Assembly: GCA_002715485.1 (NCBI GenBank)
Contig: PAZL01000005.1
Span: forward strand, 1 to 36,419
Direction of reading: 5' to 3'
Source of the DNA: Aequorivita sp.
GTDB taxonomy: Bacteria; Bacteroidota; Bacteroidia; Flavobacteriales; Flavobacteriaceae
DNA: 36,419 nucleotides
Below, in pieces: positions 9,353 through 16,457 of the stretch (the first letter of the stretch is position 1; each line of letters opens with the position of its first letter). The position numbers and the translations under genes are program-made. The notes under the pieces are model-generated. The model did not search any database and had not been told where the DNA came from. It worked only from the letters and a program-made list of their open reading frames with translations.

Positions 9353-10606
9353 ATGTCTAAAACCTTTGCCACTACCCTGTTTATTGTACTTTTAGTAATT
9401 CCAGCATTCTCCCAAATTGTAGAAAAAGTAGAACCTCCCTACATCAGCACCATACAGTTTCGTGGCGCTACGGACCTCAGCCAGCTGCCCGTTATCCGGT
9501 TGGGCGGTCAGCTGCAACTATCTTTTGATGCACTTAATGGCGAAGAAGAAGACTATTACTACACCATAACCCACCATAATTTTGACTGGAGCCCCAGTGA
9601 CCTATCAAAAAGTGAATATTTAGATGGCTTTGATGATGTGCGCATAGACACCTATCAAAACTCCGTAAATACGCTTCAAATTTTTTCTCATTACGAACTC
9701 ACTATCCCTAATCGTGATACCCGAGCGATTGAAAAAAGCGGAAATTACCTGTTAAGCATTTTTAACAGCGATGGAGAATTGATATTTACACGAAAGTTTT
9801 TGGTGATTGAAAACATAGCTTCTGTGAGCGTGGAAATAAAACGAGCAAGAGATTTAAGAGTTATTGAAGAAAAGCAAGTGGTTCATTTTACCATAAATTC
9901 GCCCAATTTACTATTGGTTAACCCCAAGCAAACTGTAAAAACATTGGTATTGCAAAATAGCAACCTTAAAACCGCAATTACAGACCTGGTGCCGCAATAC
10001 ACTATGGGCAACGAACTTATCTACAGATATGACAAGGAAGCCTCTTTCGGTGGCGGCAATGAATTTCTTGCTTTTGATAACAAAGATGAACGGTCTGCCA
10101 CTAACGGCGTGCGCTCCATAGAACTTACTGATGTTTATGAGAATTATCTCTACACTAATATACCCAGATATAACAGGCCATACACTTATAATCCAGATAT
10201 TAATGGAAATTTTGTGGTGCGCAATGTAGATGCTAGAGACCAAGACCTTGAAGCCGAATATGTACGCATGCACTTTAACCTTCAATATTATGATGACCTG
10301 GATGATAAGGAACTACATATTTATGGAAATTTCAATAATTGGACGATAGATGGCAGCACTTATATGAAATATGACCCAAAAAGCGACACTTACAGAAATG
10401 AACGTTTGTTTAAGCAAGGTTTCTACAATTATAAATATGTAGTAGTAAATAGAGACGGAAGCATAGACGAAGGTGCCGTGAGCGGCGATTTTTGGCAAAC
10501 AGAAAACGATTATACCGTAATTGTATATTTCCGTGATTTGGGAGCGAGGTATGACCGCATTATTGGTGCTGGTTATGCAAACTCCACAAATATTAGCAAT
10601 AACTGA
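9353..10606 (+). CDS. T9SS plug protein (DUF5103 family)
   Basis: The 417-residue product has a signal peptide (about residues 1-20, cleaved before Gln21) and the features of the DUF5103 family. A member of this family was found as the plug that closes the periplasmic side of the SprA translocon of the type IX secretion system in Flavobacterium johnsoniae. Characteristic stretches are PPYISTIQFRG near the N-terminus, YYYTITHHNFDW at about residue 65, YNRPYTYNPDINGNFVVRN and the carbohydrate-module-like LHIYGNFNNWTIDGS. It therefore likely acts in the periplasm, gating or sealing the T9SS channel. It is divergent from nqrA and starts a three-gene unit with the next two genes. The upstream sequence has only an imperfect promoter candidate near 9291-9325. 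Confidence 0.88.
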   Translation: MSKTFATTLFIVLLVIPAFSQIVEKVEPPYISTIQFRGATDLSQLPVIRLGGQLQLSFDALNGEEEDYYYTITHHNFDWSPSDLSKSEYLDGFDDVRIDTYQNSVNTLQIFSHYELTIPNRDTRAIEKSGNYLLSIFNSDGELIFTRKFLVIENIASVSVEIKRARDLRVIEEKQVVHFTINSPNLLLVNPKQTVKTLVLQNSNLKTAITDLVPQYTMGNELIYRYDKEASFGGGNEFLAFDNKDERSATNGVRSIELTDVYENYLYTNIPRYNRPYTYNPDINGNFVVRNVDARDQDLEAEYVRMHFNLQYYDDLDDKELHIYGNFNNWTIDGSTYMKYDPKSDTYRNERLFKQGFYNYKYVVVNRDGSIDEGAVSGDFWQTENDYTVIVYFRDLGARYDRIIGAGYANSTNISNN

Positions 10607-10650
10607 GTTTTCTAAAATTAAATGAAGCGCTAATCCTTTTTCATTAAGCC

Positions 10651-11745
10651 ATGAAACGCAATAAAGACAAAATTTCCCATGGAAGAAAGTCGTTGCAATA
10701 TCGTGGCAACAAATGTTTAAACTGCAACCAGCCTCTGGACGTTAGTGATGTTTATTGCCCTTATTGCTCACAATTAAACAGCAAAAAGCAACTTTCAGCT
10801 AAAGATTTTTTTGCAGAATTTTTAAGCAGCATTTTAGTGTATGACTCGCGTTTACGGAATACGCTCAAAGATCTTCTATTCCGTCCCGGTGTAATATCAA
10901 AAAATTACGTAAAAGGCCAACGTTTAAAATATGCCAACCCGTTCCGGTTTTTCTTGAGTGTATCCATCATTTATTTTTTGATGGAAGGTTTCATTGGTTA
11001 TATAAATCCTTCTGAAAAGGAAAATCAATTAGGTTTAAATGTAATGCCGGCAAACGAGGCATCTATTGATTCTCTTTTTGCTAATCAGCCTCCTGAAATA
11101 TTTACACCAGATTTTCGCGGAGATACCTTAAGGGCAAAACAGCTAGGAATGCCACTTTATTATTCAGAAAAAAGCCTAGACACACTATCCTTTTTCAAGA
11201 ATTACAGCAAGCGAGGATCACTATACATGTCTTATTATTTCCGCACAAAAACAGAAAACCCAACAGTAGCTTTAGATAGCTTGAACCACTCCAATAGTTT
11301 TAAAAATCGTTGGCTCTACTCCCGTTCTATAACTTGGTACAAAATCATAAGCAATCCAAATGCCTTCATAAATTATATAACCTCAAAGATTCCATTCTTC
11401 CTTTTCTTCTTTACGCCATTTTATGCACTTTTTTTCTGGATTTTGTATTCTCGAAAGAAATTTACCTATATGGAGCACGTAATTTTTTTGTTTCACATTT
11501 TTAGTTTTTTATTTCTGACGATGTTAATTTTTCGAATTCCAGAATTAATTGCAGGAACCAATTTTATACAGGCTATCTTATTCTTACTTCTCGGCCCTTT
11601 GTATTTTTACCTTGCCCTTCGGAAATTTTATAATCAAGGAAAGTGGATGACGTTATTTAAATTTGTATTTTTAAGCATTATATTTTTTCTAAGCTTTCTA
11701 GTAGCCACCAGCGTATTTGTGGCAGCAAGCGCAGCAATATATTAA
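10651..11745 (+). CDS. DUF3667-type membrane protein with N-terminal zinc ribbon
   Basis: The 364-residue product begins with a basic segment and a zinc-ribbon knuckle pair, C22-x2-C25 and C36-x2-C39. The signature FLSSILVYDSRLRNTLKDLL and the run GVISKNYVKGQRLKYANPFR place it in the DUF3667 family. One membrane helix lies at about residues 98-117. A long polar loop follows, then four more helices in the C-terminal 130 residues. The function of the family is unknown to me. A cytoplasmic zinc-ribbon head on a membrane body suggests protein-protein contact or regulation at the membrane. It follows the plug gene by 44 nt and its stop is 1 nt from the apaG start, so translation with apaG is probably coupled. 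Confidence 0.85.
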   Translation: MKRNKDKISHGRKSLQYRGNKCLNCNQPLDVSDVYCPYCSQLNSKKQLSAKDFFAEFLSSILVYDSRLRNTLKDLLFRPGVISKNYVKGQRLKYANPFRFFLSVSIIYFLMEGFIGYINPSEKENQLGLNVMPANEASIDSLFANQPPEIFTPDFRGDTLRAKQLGMPLYYSEKSLDTLSFFKNYSKRGSLYMSYYFRTKTENPTVALDSLNHSNSFKNRWLYSRSITWYKIISNPNAFINYITSKIPFFLFFFTPFYALFFWILYSRKKFTYMEHVIFLFHIFSFLFLTMLIFRIPELIAGTNFIQAILFLLLGPLYFYLALRKFYNQGKWMTLFKFVFLSIIFFLSFLVATSVFVAASAAIY

Positions 11746-11746
11746 A

Positions 11747-12133
11747 ATGGTACAACAGGTTACACAAGGAATTAAAATTTCGGTCAAAACCGAATTTGAT
11801 GGCACATTTTATAAAAATCGTAAAATGCAGTATGCCTTTGCCTATACCGTTACAATTGAGAACCAAAGCAAAGACACGGTTCAGCTAACATCACGCTGTT
11901 GGAAAATAAAAGACTCACTTAACAATTCGGAAACAGTGGAGGGTGAAGGTGTAATTGGTCAAAAACCTATATTACAGCCCGGCGAAAGACACGCTTATAC
12001 CAGCGGATGTCTTTTATATTCTCCTTTTGGCGCCATGAAAGGCCACTACAATATGGTTAACTTCACTACTACCAGAATGTTTCGGGTTTCCATTCCGCTT
12101 TTCAACTTGAGTGCACCTTTTTCAATGAATTAA
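11747..12133 (+). CDS. apaG: ApaG domain protein
   Basis: The 128-residue product is the size of classical ApaG, a single beta-sandwich domain (DUF525) resembling a fibronectin type III fold. I chose the ATG at 11747 because the protein then starts MVQQVTQGIKISVKTEF, as in the family, while ten extra upstream codons would overlap the preceding gene. Recognisable motifs are YTVTIENQS, LTSRCWKI, VEGEGVIGQKPILQPGE and YTSGCLL. The role of ApaG is not settled: it was linked to Co2+/Mg2+ homeostasis in Salmonella, and ApaG domains also occur in F-box and polymerase-associated proteins. It ends 21 nt from the convergent NRDE gene, with no clear terminator between. Confidence 0.9.
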   Translation: MVQQVTQGIKISVKTEFDGTFYKNRKMQYAFAYTVTIENQSKDTVQLTSRCWKIKDSLNNSETVEGEGVIGQKPILQPGERHAYTSGCLLYSPFGAMKGHYNMVNFTTTRMFRVSIPLFNLSAPFSMN

Positions 12134-12154
12134 CACATAGAGAAATATTTAATT

Positions 12155-12865
12155 TTATATACTAATTGCTAATTTACTAGTCTTACCGGTCTGTAAATCT
12201 TCATAATACATTTCTATAGCATGTCTATTTTTTACGATTTGAGTGATACTTTTCGTTTTTATAAAACCACGGTCAATAATCAGGTTGCTATTTAAATCTC
12301 CCTCGCCGGCATTCTTATGAAACTGAAGCAATTCTTTATCGGAAGGCTGTATGGTTTCCATTAAAAATTCCGAAAACCACTGTTCCCGCTTTTTCTTGAG
12401 ATTTTCAGGGTATAATGGCGATGATGACCAAATTTGTGGCGCAAGGAGTTCTTCAGAAAAATGATAGTTAACCCCATCCCAAACCAATTGATACAATTGA
12501 ACCTCAACATTCCATTCCACTATAATGGACGTAAATGGCTCAATTCCTTCAAAATCATAAGTTCTAATTTCGTTTTGTAAATTGGCTGTTTTCAATAAAT
12601 CCTTGACGACCAACCCCCTACTTTTTCTGTAAAAAGCTTCCCGCTTATGAGCTACAAAACCACCGTTCATTAAGGTTACGCATCTTTTTCTTTCACTTAA
12701 ACCTATCCATGTGCCACCAGCCACCCCGTCCTTTGGATAAAGCAACGTTACGCCTTCTTCATCATACTTTTTAGGCAAAAATGTTTCGCGTTTTGGAGCT
12801 TCGTCTCGGTTAGATGTCAATATAAAATCATTGTTTGATTTTGGAATAAAAGTGACGGTGCACAT
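12155..12865 (-). CDS. NRDE (TANGO2-like) family protein
   Basis: The 236-residue product starts MCTVTFIPKS, and the family-defining Asn-Arg-Asp-Glu tetrad is at residues 19-22 (LTSNRDEAPKR). I preferred the ATG at 12865 to one 27 nt upstream because Cys2 right after the initiator Met is the hallmark of the family and resembles an N-terminal nucleophile hydrolase. Other conserved pieces are GGTWIGLSE and TLMNGGF. The human relative TANGO2 is linked to lipid or haem handling, but the bacterial function is unknown. The gene is transcribed alone, convergent with apaG and divergent from pruA. No exact TAnnTTTG box is seen in its upstream region. Confidence 0.85.
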   Translation of the reverse strand: MCTVTFIPKSNNDFILTSNRDEAPKRETFLPKKYDEEGVTLLYPKDGVAGGTWIGLSERKRCVTLMNGGFVAHKREAFYRKSRGLVVKDLLKTANLQNEIRTYDFEGIEPFTSIIVEWNVEVQLYQLVWDGVNYHFSEELLAPQIWSSSPLYPENLKKKREQWFSEFLMETIQPSDKELLQFHKNAGEGDLNSNLIIDRGFIKTKSITQIVKNRHAIEMYYEDLQTGKTSKLAISI

Positions 12866-13009
12866 TCTAGAAGAGTTTTGAGTGTTAAGCAAGAGTTTGC
12901 AGTAAAGCTACTAAATAATATAAATTTTGAAATTGAATAAGTAAATGTTTAATCATTAATACAACCAAATCTGACTACTGCAACTGCAGTCTGAACATTA
13001 AAAAAAATG

Positions 13010-13017
13010 TACCTTTG
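13010..13017 (+). promoter_or_regulatory. -7 promoter element for pruA
   Basis: TACCTTTG matches the Bacteroidota -7 consensus TAnnTTTG exactly and lies 31 nt upstream of the pruA ATG. No proper TTG is found at the -33 position; CTG at 12991-12993 is the nearest. A repeated ACTGCA (12977-12989) upstream could be a regulator site. Confidence 0.55.
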
Positions 13018-13048
13018 CAGTCTTCATAAATTAAAATTTAAAAAAATT

Positions 13049-14674
13049 ATGGGAAATGGATTTTTTGAAGTGCCAATCGCCGTAAACGAGCCTGTAAAAA
13101 GCTATGCTCCAGGTTCACCGGAACGTGAAGAAGTACTTAAAACTTACAAAGAAATGTATAAGGCAAAAATAGATGTGCCTTTATTTATCAACGGAAAAGA
13201 GGTTAAAACCAAAGACACCGACACTATGTCTCCTCCGCACGACCACAAACATGTGCTGGGAACTTATCATAAAGCTACTAAGAAAAACGTAGAAGATGCA
13301 ATTGCCACCGCATTGGAAGCCAGAAAACAATGGGCAGTAATGCCGTGGGAGCAAAGAGCAGGAATTTTTCTTCGCGCCGCCGAATTGATTGCGGGGCCCT
13401 ACAGAGCTAAAATAAATGCAGCAACAATGCTCGCTCAGTCCAAAAATATTTATCAAGCCGAAATTGATTCAGCCTGTGAGCTTATTGACTTTTTAAGATT
13501 TAACGTTCAGTATATGACCGAGATCTATGCCGAGCAACCTGAGTCTACTTCGGCGGCGTGGAACAGAATAGAATACAGACCTCTGGAAGGTTTTATCTAC
13601 GCCATCACTCCTTTCAATTTTACTGCAATTGCAGGAAATCTTCCCGCAAGCGCTGCACTTATGGGCAATGTTGTGGTTTGGAAACCGAGTAATGCCCAAG
13701 TATATTCCGCAAAAGTGATTATGGATGTATTCCGTGAGGCTGGTGTTCCCGCAGGAGTAATCAATATGGTGATGGGCGATCCTGAAATGATTTCAGATAC
13801 GCTTATGGCAAGCCCAGATTTAAGTGGCATTCACTTTACAGGCTCCACTGGCGTTTTTCAGGGAATTTGGAAAAAGATTGGTGACAACATTAAAAATTAC
13901 AAAACCTATCCACGTATTGTTGGGGAAACAGGCGGAAAAGATTTTATTGTTGCGCACAAAACGTCAAACCCAAAGCAAGTTGCAACCGCAATGGCTCGTG
14001 GCGCCTTTGAATACCAAGGCCAAAAATGTAGTGCCGCTAGCCGTTGCTATATTTCAAAAAGTATTTGGAAAGACGTCAAAGAATATTTGGTTGATGATAT
14101 CCGCTCCTTCAAAATGGGAACTCCGGAAGATATGGGCAACTTCATAAACGCTGTTATTCACGAAAGCTCTTTTGACAAACTTGCAAGCTATATAGACCAA
14201 GCCAAAAAGGATAAAAATGTTGAAATAATTGCTGGCGGGAACTATGACAAAAGCAAAGGCTACTTTATTGAACCTACTGTAATTGTAACAAAAGATCCAA
14301 AATACACGACCATGTGTACTGAACTTTTTGGGCCTGTGCTTACCGTGTATGTTTATGACGACAATAAATGGGAAGAAACCTTGCATTTAGTTGATGAAAC
14401 CAGTGAATACGCCTTAACGGGTGCTGTTTTCAGTGAAGATAGATATGCTTTGGAAGAAGCTGTGAAAATTCTTGAAAACGCTGCGGGTAATTTCTACATC
14501 AACGACAAGCCTACGGGAGCCGTAGTTGGTCAACAGCCATTTGGTGGTGCACGTGCAAGTGGAACCAATGATAAAGCTGGAAGCAAGCAAAACCTATACA
14601 GGTGGATTTCGCCAAGAATGGTGAAAGAGACTTTTGTTTCACCAACTGATTATAGATATCCATTCCTTGGATAA
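13049..14674 (+). CDS. pruA: L-glutamate gamma-semialdehyde dehydrogenase (1-pyrroline-5-carboxylate dehydrogenase)
   Basis: The enzyme oxidises glutamate gamma-semialdehyde (from 1-pyrroline-5-carboxylate) to glutamate with NAD+, the second step of proline breakdown in the cytosol. The 541-residue length matches stand-alone P5C dehydrogenases. I chose the ATG at 13049 (MGNGFFEVPIAVNEP) because this N-terminus is conserved and the promoter box would fall inside a longer version. Aldehyde dehydrogenase motifs are in place: TPFNF at 187-191, FTGST at 263-267, the catalytic Glu293 in VGETGGKD and the nucleophile Cys327 in YQGQKCSAASR. The C-terminal PFGGARASGTNDKAG is typical of PruA. A proline dehydrogenase gene is not in the window. 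A strong terminator follows. Confidence 0.96.
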   Translation: MGNGFFEVPIAVNEPVKSYAPGSPEREEVLKTYKEMYKAKIDVPLFINGKEVKTKDTDTMSPPHDHKHVLGTYHKATKKNVEDAIATALEARKQWAVMPWEQRAGIFLRAAELIAGPYRAKINAATMLAQSKNIYQAEIDSACELIDFLRFNVQYMTEIYAEQPESTSAAWNRIEYRPLEGFIYAITPFNFTAIAGNLPASAALMGNVVVWKPSNAQVYSAKVIMDVFREAGVPAGVINMVMGDPEMISDTLMASPDLSGIHFTGSTGVFQGIWKKIGDNIKNYKTYPRIVGETGGKDFIVAHKTSNPKQVATAMARGAFEYQGQKCSAASRCYISKSIWKDVKEYLVDDIRSFKMGTPEDMGNFINAVIHESSFDKLASYIDQAKKDKNVEIIAGGNYDKSKGYFIEPTVIVTKDPKYTTMCTELFGPVLTVYVYDDNKWEETLHLVDETSEYALTGAVFSEDRYALEEAVKILENAAGNFYINDKPTGAVVGQQPFGGARASGTNDKAGSKQNLYRWISPRMVKETFVSPTDYRYPFLG

Positions 14675-14693
14675 GACAGTGAGTGAATCTATA

Positions 14694-14729
14694 AAAAAAC
14701 CCATCCTGAATATTCAGGATGGGTTTTTT
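14694..14729. terminator. Bidirectional terminator after pruA
   Basis: A perfect palindrome of 18 bp per arm, centred at 14711/14712, has a GC core (ACCCATCCTGAA on the left) flanked by A-run and T-run. It serves pruA on the plus strand and equally the gene remnant that ends at 14748 on the minus strand. Confidence 0.93.
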
Positions 14730-14747
14730 GTTTAATATAAATTTTCG

Positions 14748-14849
14748 CTATTCGTATTGCTTGTTTTCTCCCACTTCAGCATGTTGTGAGTTTTTAGCCT
14801 CGTTATTTGCATTAACGACCATTACAATAACGCTTAAATTATCAACATT
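14748..14849 (-). pseudogene. C-terminal remnant, possibly of a PP2C-family phosphatase
   Basis: On the minus strand an open frame ends at TAG (14748-14750) and reads NVDNLSVIVMVVNANNEAKN followed by a polar tail ending KQYE. The pattern Asp-Asn-x-Ser-Val-Ile-Val resembles the last conserved motif of PP2C-type Ser/Thr phosphatases, where the Asp binds metal. Upstream of about 14849 the frame no longer looks like that family, and the opposite strand becomes a different gene tail. An ATG at 14820-14822 could start a 24-codon ORF, but I see no promoter for it. I infer a truncated gene tail terminated by the shared palindrome at 14694-14729. The family call is tentative because only about 34 residues remain. 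Confidence 0.45.
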
Positions 14850-14851
14850 GC

Positions 14852-15046
14852 ACAGTTCTAAATATAAATAATGCCAAGAGTGCAGATATTCAGGTATTTG
14901 ACATATTGGGAAAAACGATTTTTTCACAAGAAAATATTTCTGTAAACGAGCGAATTAATGTTTCAAACCTAGAAAATGGAACTTATTTCATCAGAATTTC
15001 TATGGATAATGCTGTAACAACCAAGAAATTCTTGATTTTTAAATAA
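14852..15046 (+). pseudogene. Orphan T9SS type A sorting domain (C-terminal gene remnant)
   Basis: The plus-strand frame from about 14852 to the TAA at 15044-15046 reads VLNINNAKSADIQVFDILGK, continues through VSNLENGTYFIRIS and ends TTKKFLIFK. This is a nearly complete type A C-terminal sorting signal of the type IX secretion system, which normally forms the last 70-80 residues of a secreted protein. There is no start codon, signal peptide or cargo domain ahead of it: a stop codon lies in frame at 14828-14830. It must be the tail of a lost gene. It is followed by its own intact terminator at 15066-15097. Confidence 0.82.
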
Positions 15047-15065
15047 ATCTTATTAATTACATTTT

Positions 15066-15097
15066 AAAAAACCCCGAATTATTCGGGGTTTTTTTAT
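15066..15097 (+). terminator. Terminator after the orphan sorting domain
   Basis: A 14-bp inverted repeat with GC core ACCCCGAAT / ATTCGGGGT is flanked by an A-run on the left and a T-run on the right. It lies 20 nt after the stop of the orphan sorting domain and 20 nt before the Nudix gene. Confidence 0.9.
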
Positions 15098-15117
15098 TAC
15101 TTTAAATTAAAAAAACT

Positions 15118-15684
15118 ATGGAATATGCTATTAAAAATGAAAGAGTAGTTTTTGATGATCATTACAAAATGGTTAAAGCCAACGTTACTTATGATACATT
15201 TCAGGGAAGTAAAATAGAAACAGAAAGATTGGCTTTTGAAAGGGGAAATTCCGTTGCCATTATACTTTTTGAAAAGGATACAAAAAGTATCTTATTAACC
15301 AATCAATTCCGTTACCCCAGTTGTAAAAATAATGACGGGTGGCTTTTGGAAATACCCGCAGGTTCTTTAGAGGAAAACGAAAAACCGGAAGATTGCGTAC
15401 AACGGGAGGTCTTAGAAGAATTAGGATATAAGTTAACTGAAACAACTTTTCTAAACACCTTTTATACCTCGCCCGGAGCTTCAACCGAACGTATTTTCTT
15501 ATACTATTCTGAAGTTTTGGAAAAAGATAAAATTGAAAAAGGAGGTGGAAACTCAGAAGAAAATGAAGATATTCAGTTGGTAAAAATTCCCATTGCTGAA
15601 ATAATCTCAAAAATTTCTGAAATGAAGGATGCCAAAACAATACTTGCAATGCAGTGGTATTTGCTTCATAAAATTTCATCTTAA
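15118..15684 (+). CDS. Nudix hydrolase, ADP-sugar / GDP-mannose pyrophosphatase type
   Basis: The 188-residue protein carries a complete Nudix box: G82, E88, then R96-E97 and E100-E101-x-G103, in the spacing G-x5-E-x7-R-E-x-x-E-E-x-G. The N-terminal beta-rich extension and the segment SVAIILFEKDTKSILLTNQF are typical of the dimeric ADP-ribose pyrophosphatase / NudK (GDP-mannose) group, and the length agrees with NudK (about 190 residues). The likely reaction is Mg2+-dependent cleavage of a nucleoside-diphosphate sugar to NMP and sugar phosphate in the cytosol. The exact substrate cannot be read from the sequence. The gene stands alone after a terminator, with the ATG preceded by an A-rich stretch, and converges with rsmG 17 nt away. 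Confidence 0.88.
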   Translation: MEYAIKNERVVFDDHYKMVKANVTYDTFQGSKIETERLAFERGNSVAIILFEKDTKSILLTNQFRYPSCKNNDGWLLEIPAGSLEENEKPEDCVQREVLEELGYKLTETTFLNTFYTSPGASTERIFLYYSEVLEKDKIEKGGGNSEENEDIQLVKIPIAEIISKISEMKDAKTILAMQWYLLHKISS

Positions 15685-15701
15685 CGTTTCAACCAAAAGA
15701 A

Positions 15702-16331
15702 TCAACCTTTAAATTTTAGGGGTAGATGTACTACACTTTTGGTTTCAAAAAAGTCTTCCTCAAAATAATCGCTCAACGGAAAAACAGTTGCGGTTGTGTA
15801 AATTTTTAATTCTTCAGTCAAATCGCCACCCTTTAAGTACAAGATTCCATTTCTGCGTTCATGCAAGCTCTTTTTTGCAATTTTGCCATTTACCCAATGG
15901 ACAAAGGTTTCCATTTGGGCCACGGCACGACTAACAATAAAATCATAATTACCCGAAACAGTCTCCACTCGGGCATTTGTAGTCTTTACGTTTTGTAGTT
16001 GCAGGCCAGCAACTACTTCTTCCACTACCTTTATTTTTTTTCCAATGCTGTCAACCAAATGGAACTGCACTTCCGGAAACAAGATAGCAAGTGGGATGCC
16101 GGGAAAACCACCACCTGTACCAACATCTAAAATCTTTGAGCCAGGCATCAAGGATTGAATCTTTGCTATTCCTAAAGAATGAAGCACATGGCGAAGGTAA
16201 AGTTCTTCAATATCTTTTCGGGAGACCACATTAATTTTAAGGTTCCAATCCTCATAAAGCCCCTGTAATTGTATAAATTGTTGCTGTTGAAGTTCGGTTA
16301 AGTTTGGAAAATATTTTAATATGAGTTCCAT
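15702..16331 (-). CDS. rsmG: 16S rRNA (guanine-527-N7)-methyltransferase
   Basis: RsmG uses S-adenosylmethionine to methylate N7 of G527 in 16S rRNA. The 209-residue length is normal for the family. The SAM-binding motif I is ILDVGTGGGFPGIPLAI at residues 67-83. Upstream, NVVSRKDIEELYLRHVLHSL matches the conserved region that ends in RH-x-x-x-SL, and downstream VSRAVAQMETFVHW matches the family's VSRA motif. The gene is transcribed alone, divergent from the desaturase unit, from a -7 box at 16348-16355. Confidence 0.95.
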   Translation of the reverse strand: MELILKYFPNLTELQQQQFIQLQGLYEDWNLKINVVSRKDIEELYLRHVLHSLGIAKIQSLMPGSKILDVGTGGGFPGIPLAILFPEVQFHLVDSIGKKIKVVEEVVAGLQLQNVKTTNARVETVSGNYDFIVSRAVAQMETFVHWVNGKIAKKSLHERRNGILYLKGGDLTEELKIYTTATVFPLSDYFEEDFFETKSVVHLPLKFKG

Positions 16332-16347
16332 AATTTAATTTAAGAGG

Positions 16348-16355
16348 CAAAAGTA
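16348..16355 (-). promoter_or_regulatory. -7 promoter element for rsmG
   Basis: On the minus strand TACTTTTG is an exact match to TAnnTTTG and lies 16 nt upstream of the rsmG ATG. No TTG is present at the usual -33 distance. It is only 3 nt from a -7 box facing the other way. Confidence 0.5.
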
Positions 16356-16358
16356 TGT

Positions 16359-16366
16359 TATCTTTG
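16359..16366 (+). promoter_or_regulatory. -7 promoter element for the desaturase-aminotransferase unit
   Basis: TATCTTTG is an exact TAnnTTTG match, placed about 90 nt upstream of the desaturase start. A second exact match, TATTTTTG, occurs at 16411-16418 and may be the real or an additional promoter. Neither has a clear TTG at the right distance. Confidence 0.45.
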
Positions 16367-16457
16367 TGAAAATTATGATTTTGAATCTCTCGATTTCTGC
16401 AAAAGATAATTATTTTTGTATTTTTCGCGGTAAAAATCCCCAGTTAACATATATATT

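Noticed and set aside
13007-13048. Longer start for pruA giving 14 extra residues
   Set aside because: The promoter -7 box lies inside this extension and the family N-terminus begins at 13049.
13824-14147. A 107-codon plus-strand frame within pruA
   Set aside because: It is an overlapping shadow frame of pruA with no signal or domain.
14820-14822. ATG that could start a 24-codon small gene on the minus strand
   Set aside because: There is no promoter upstream, and the frame reads better as the tail of a larger lost protein.
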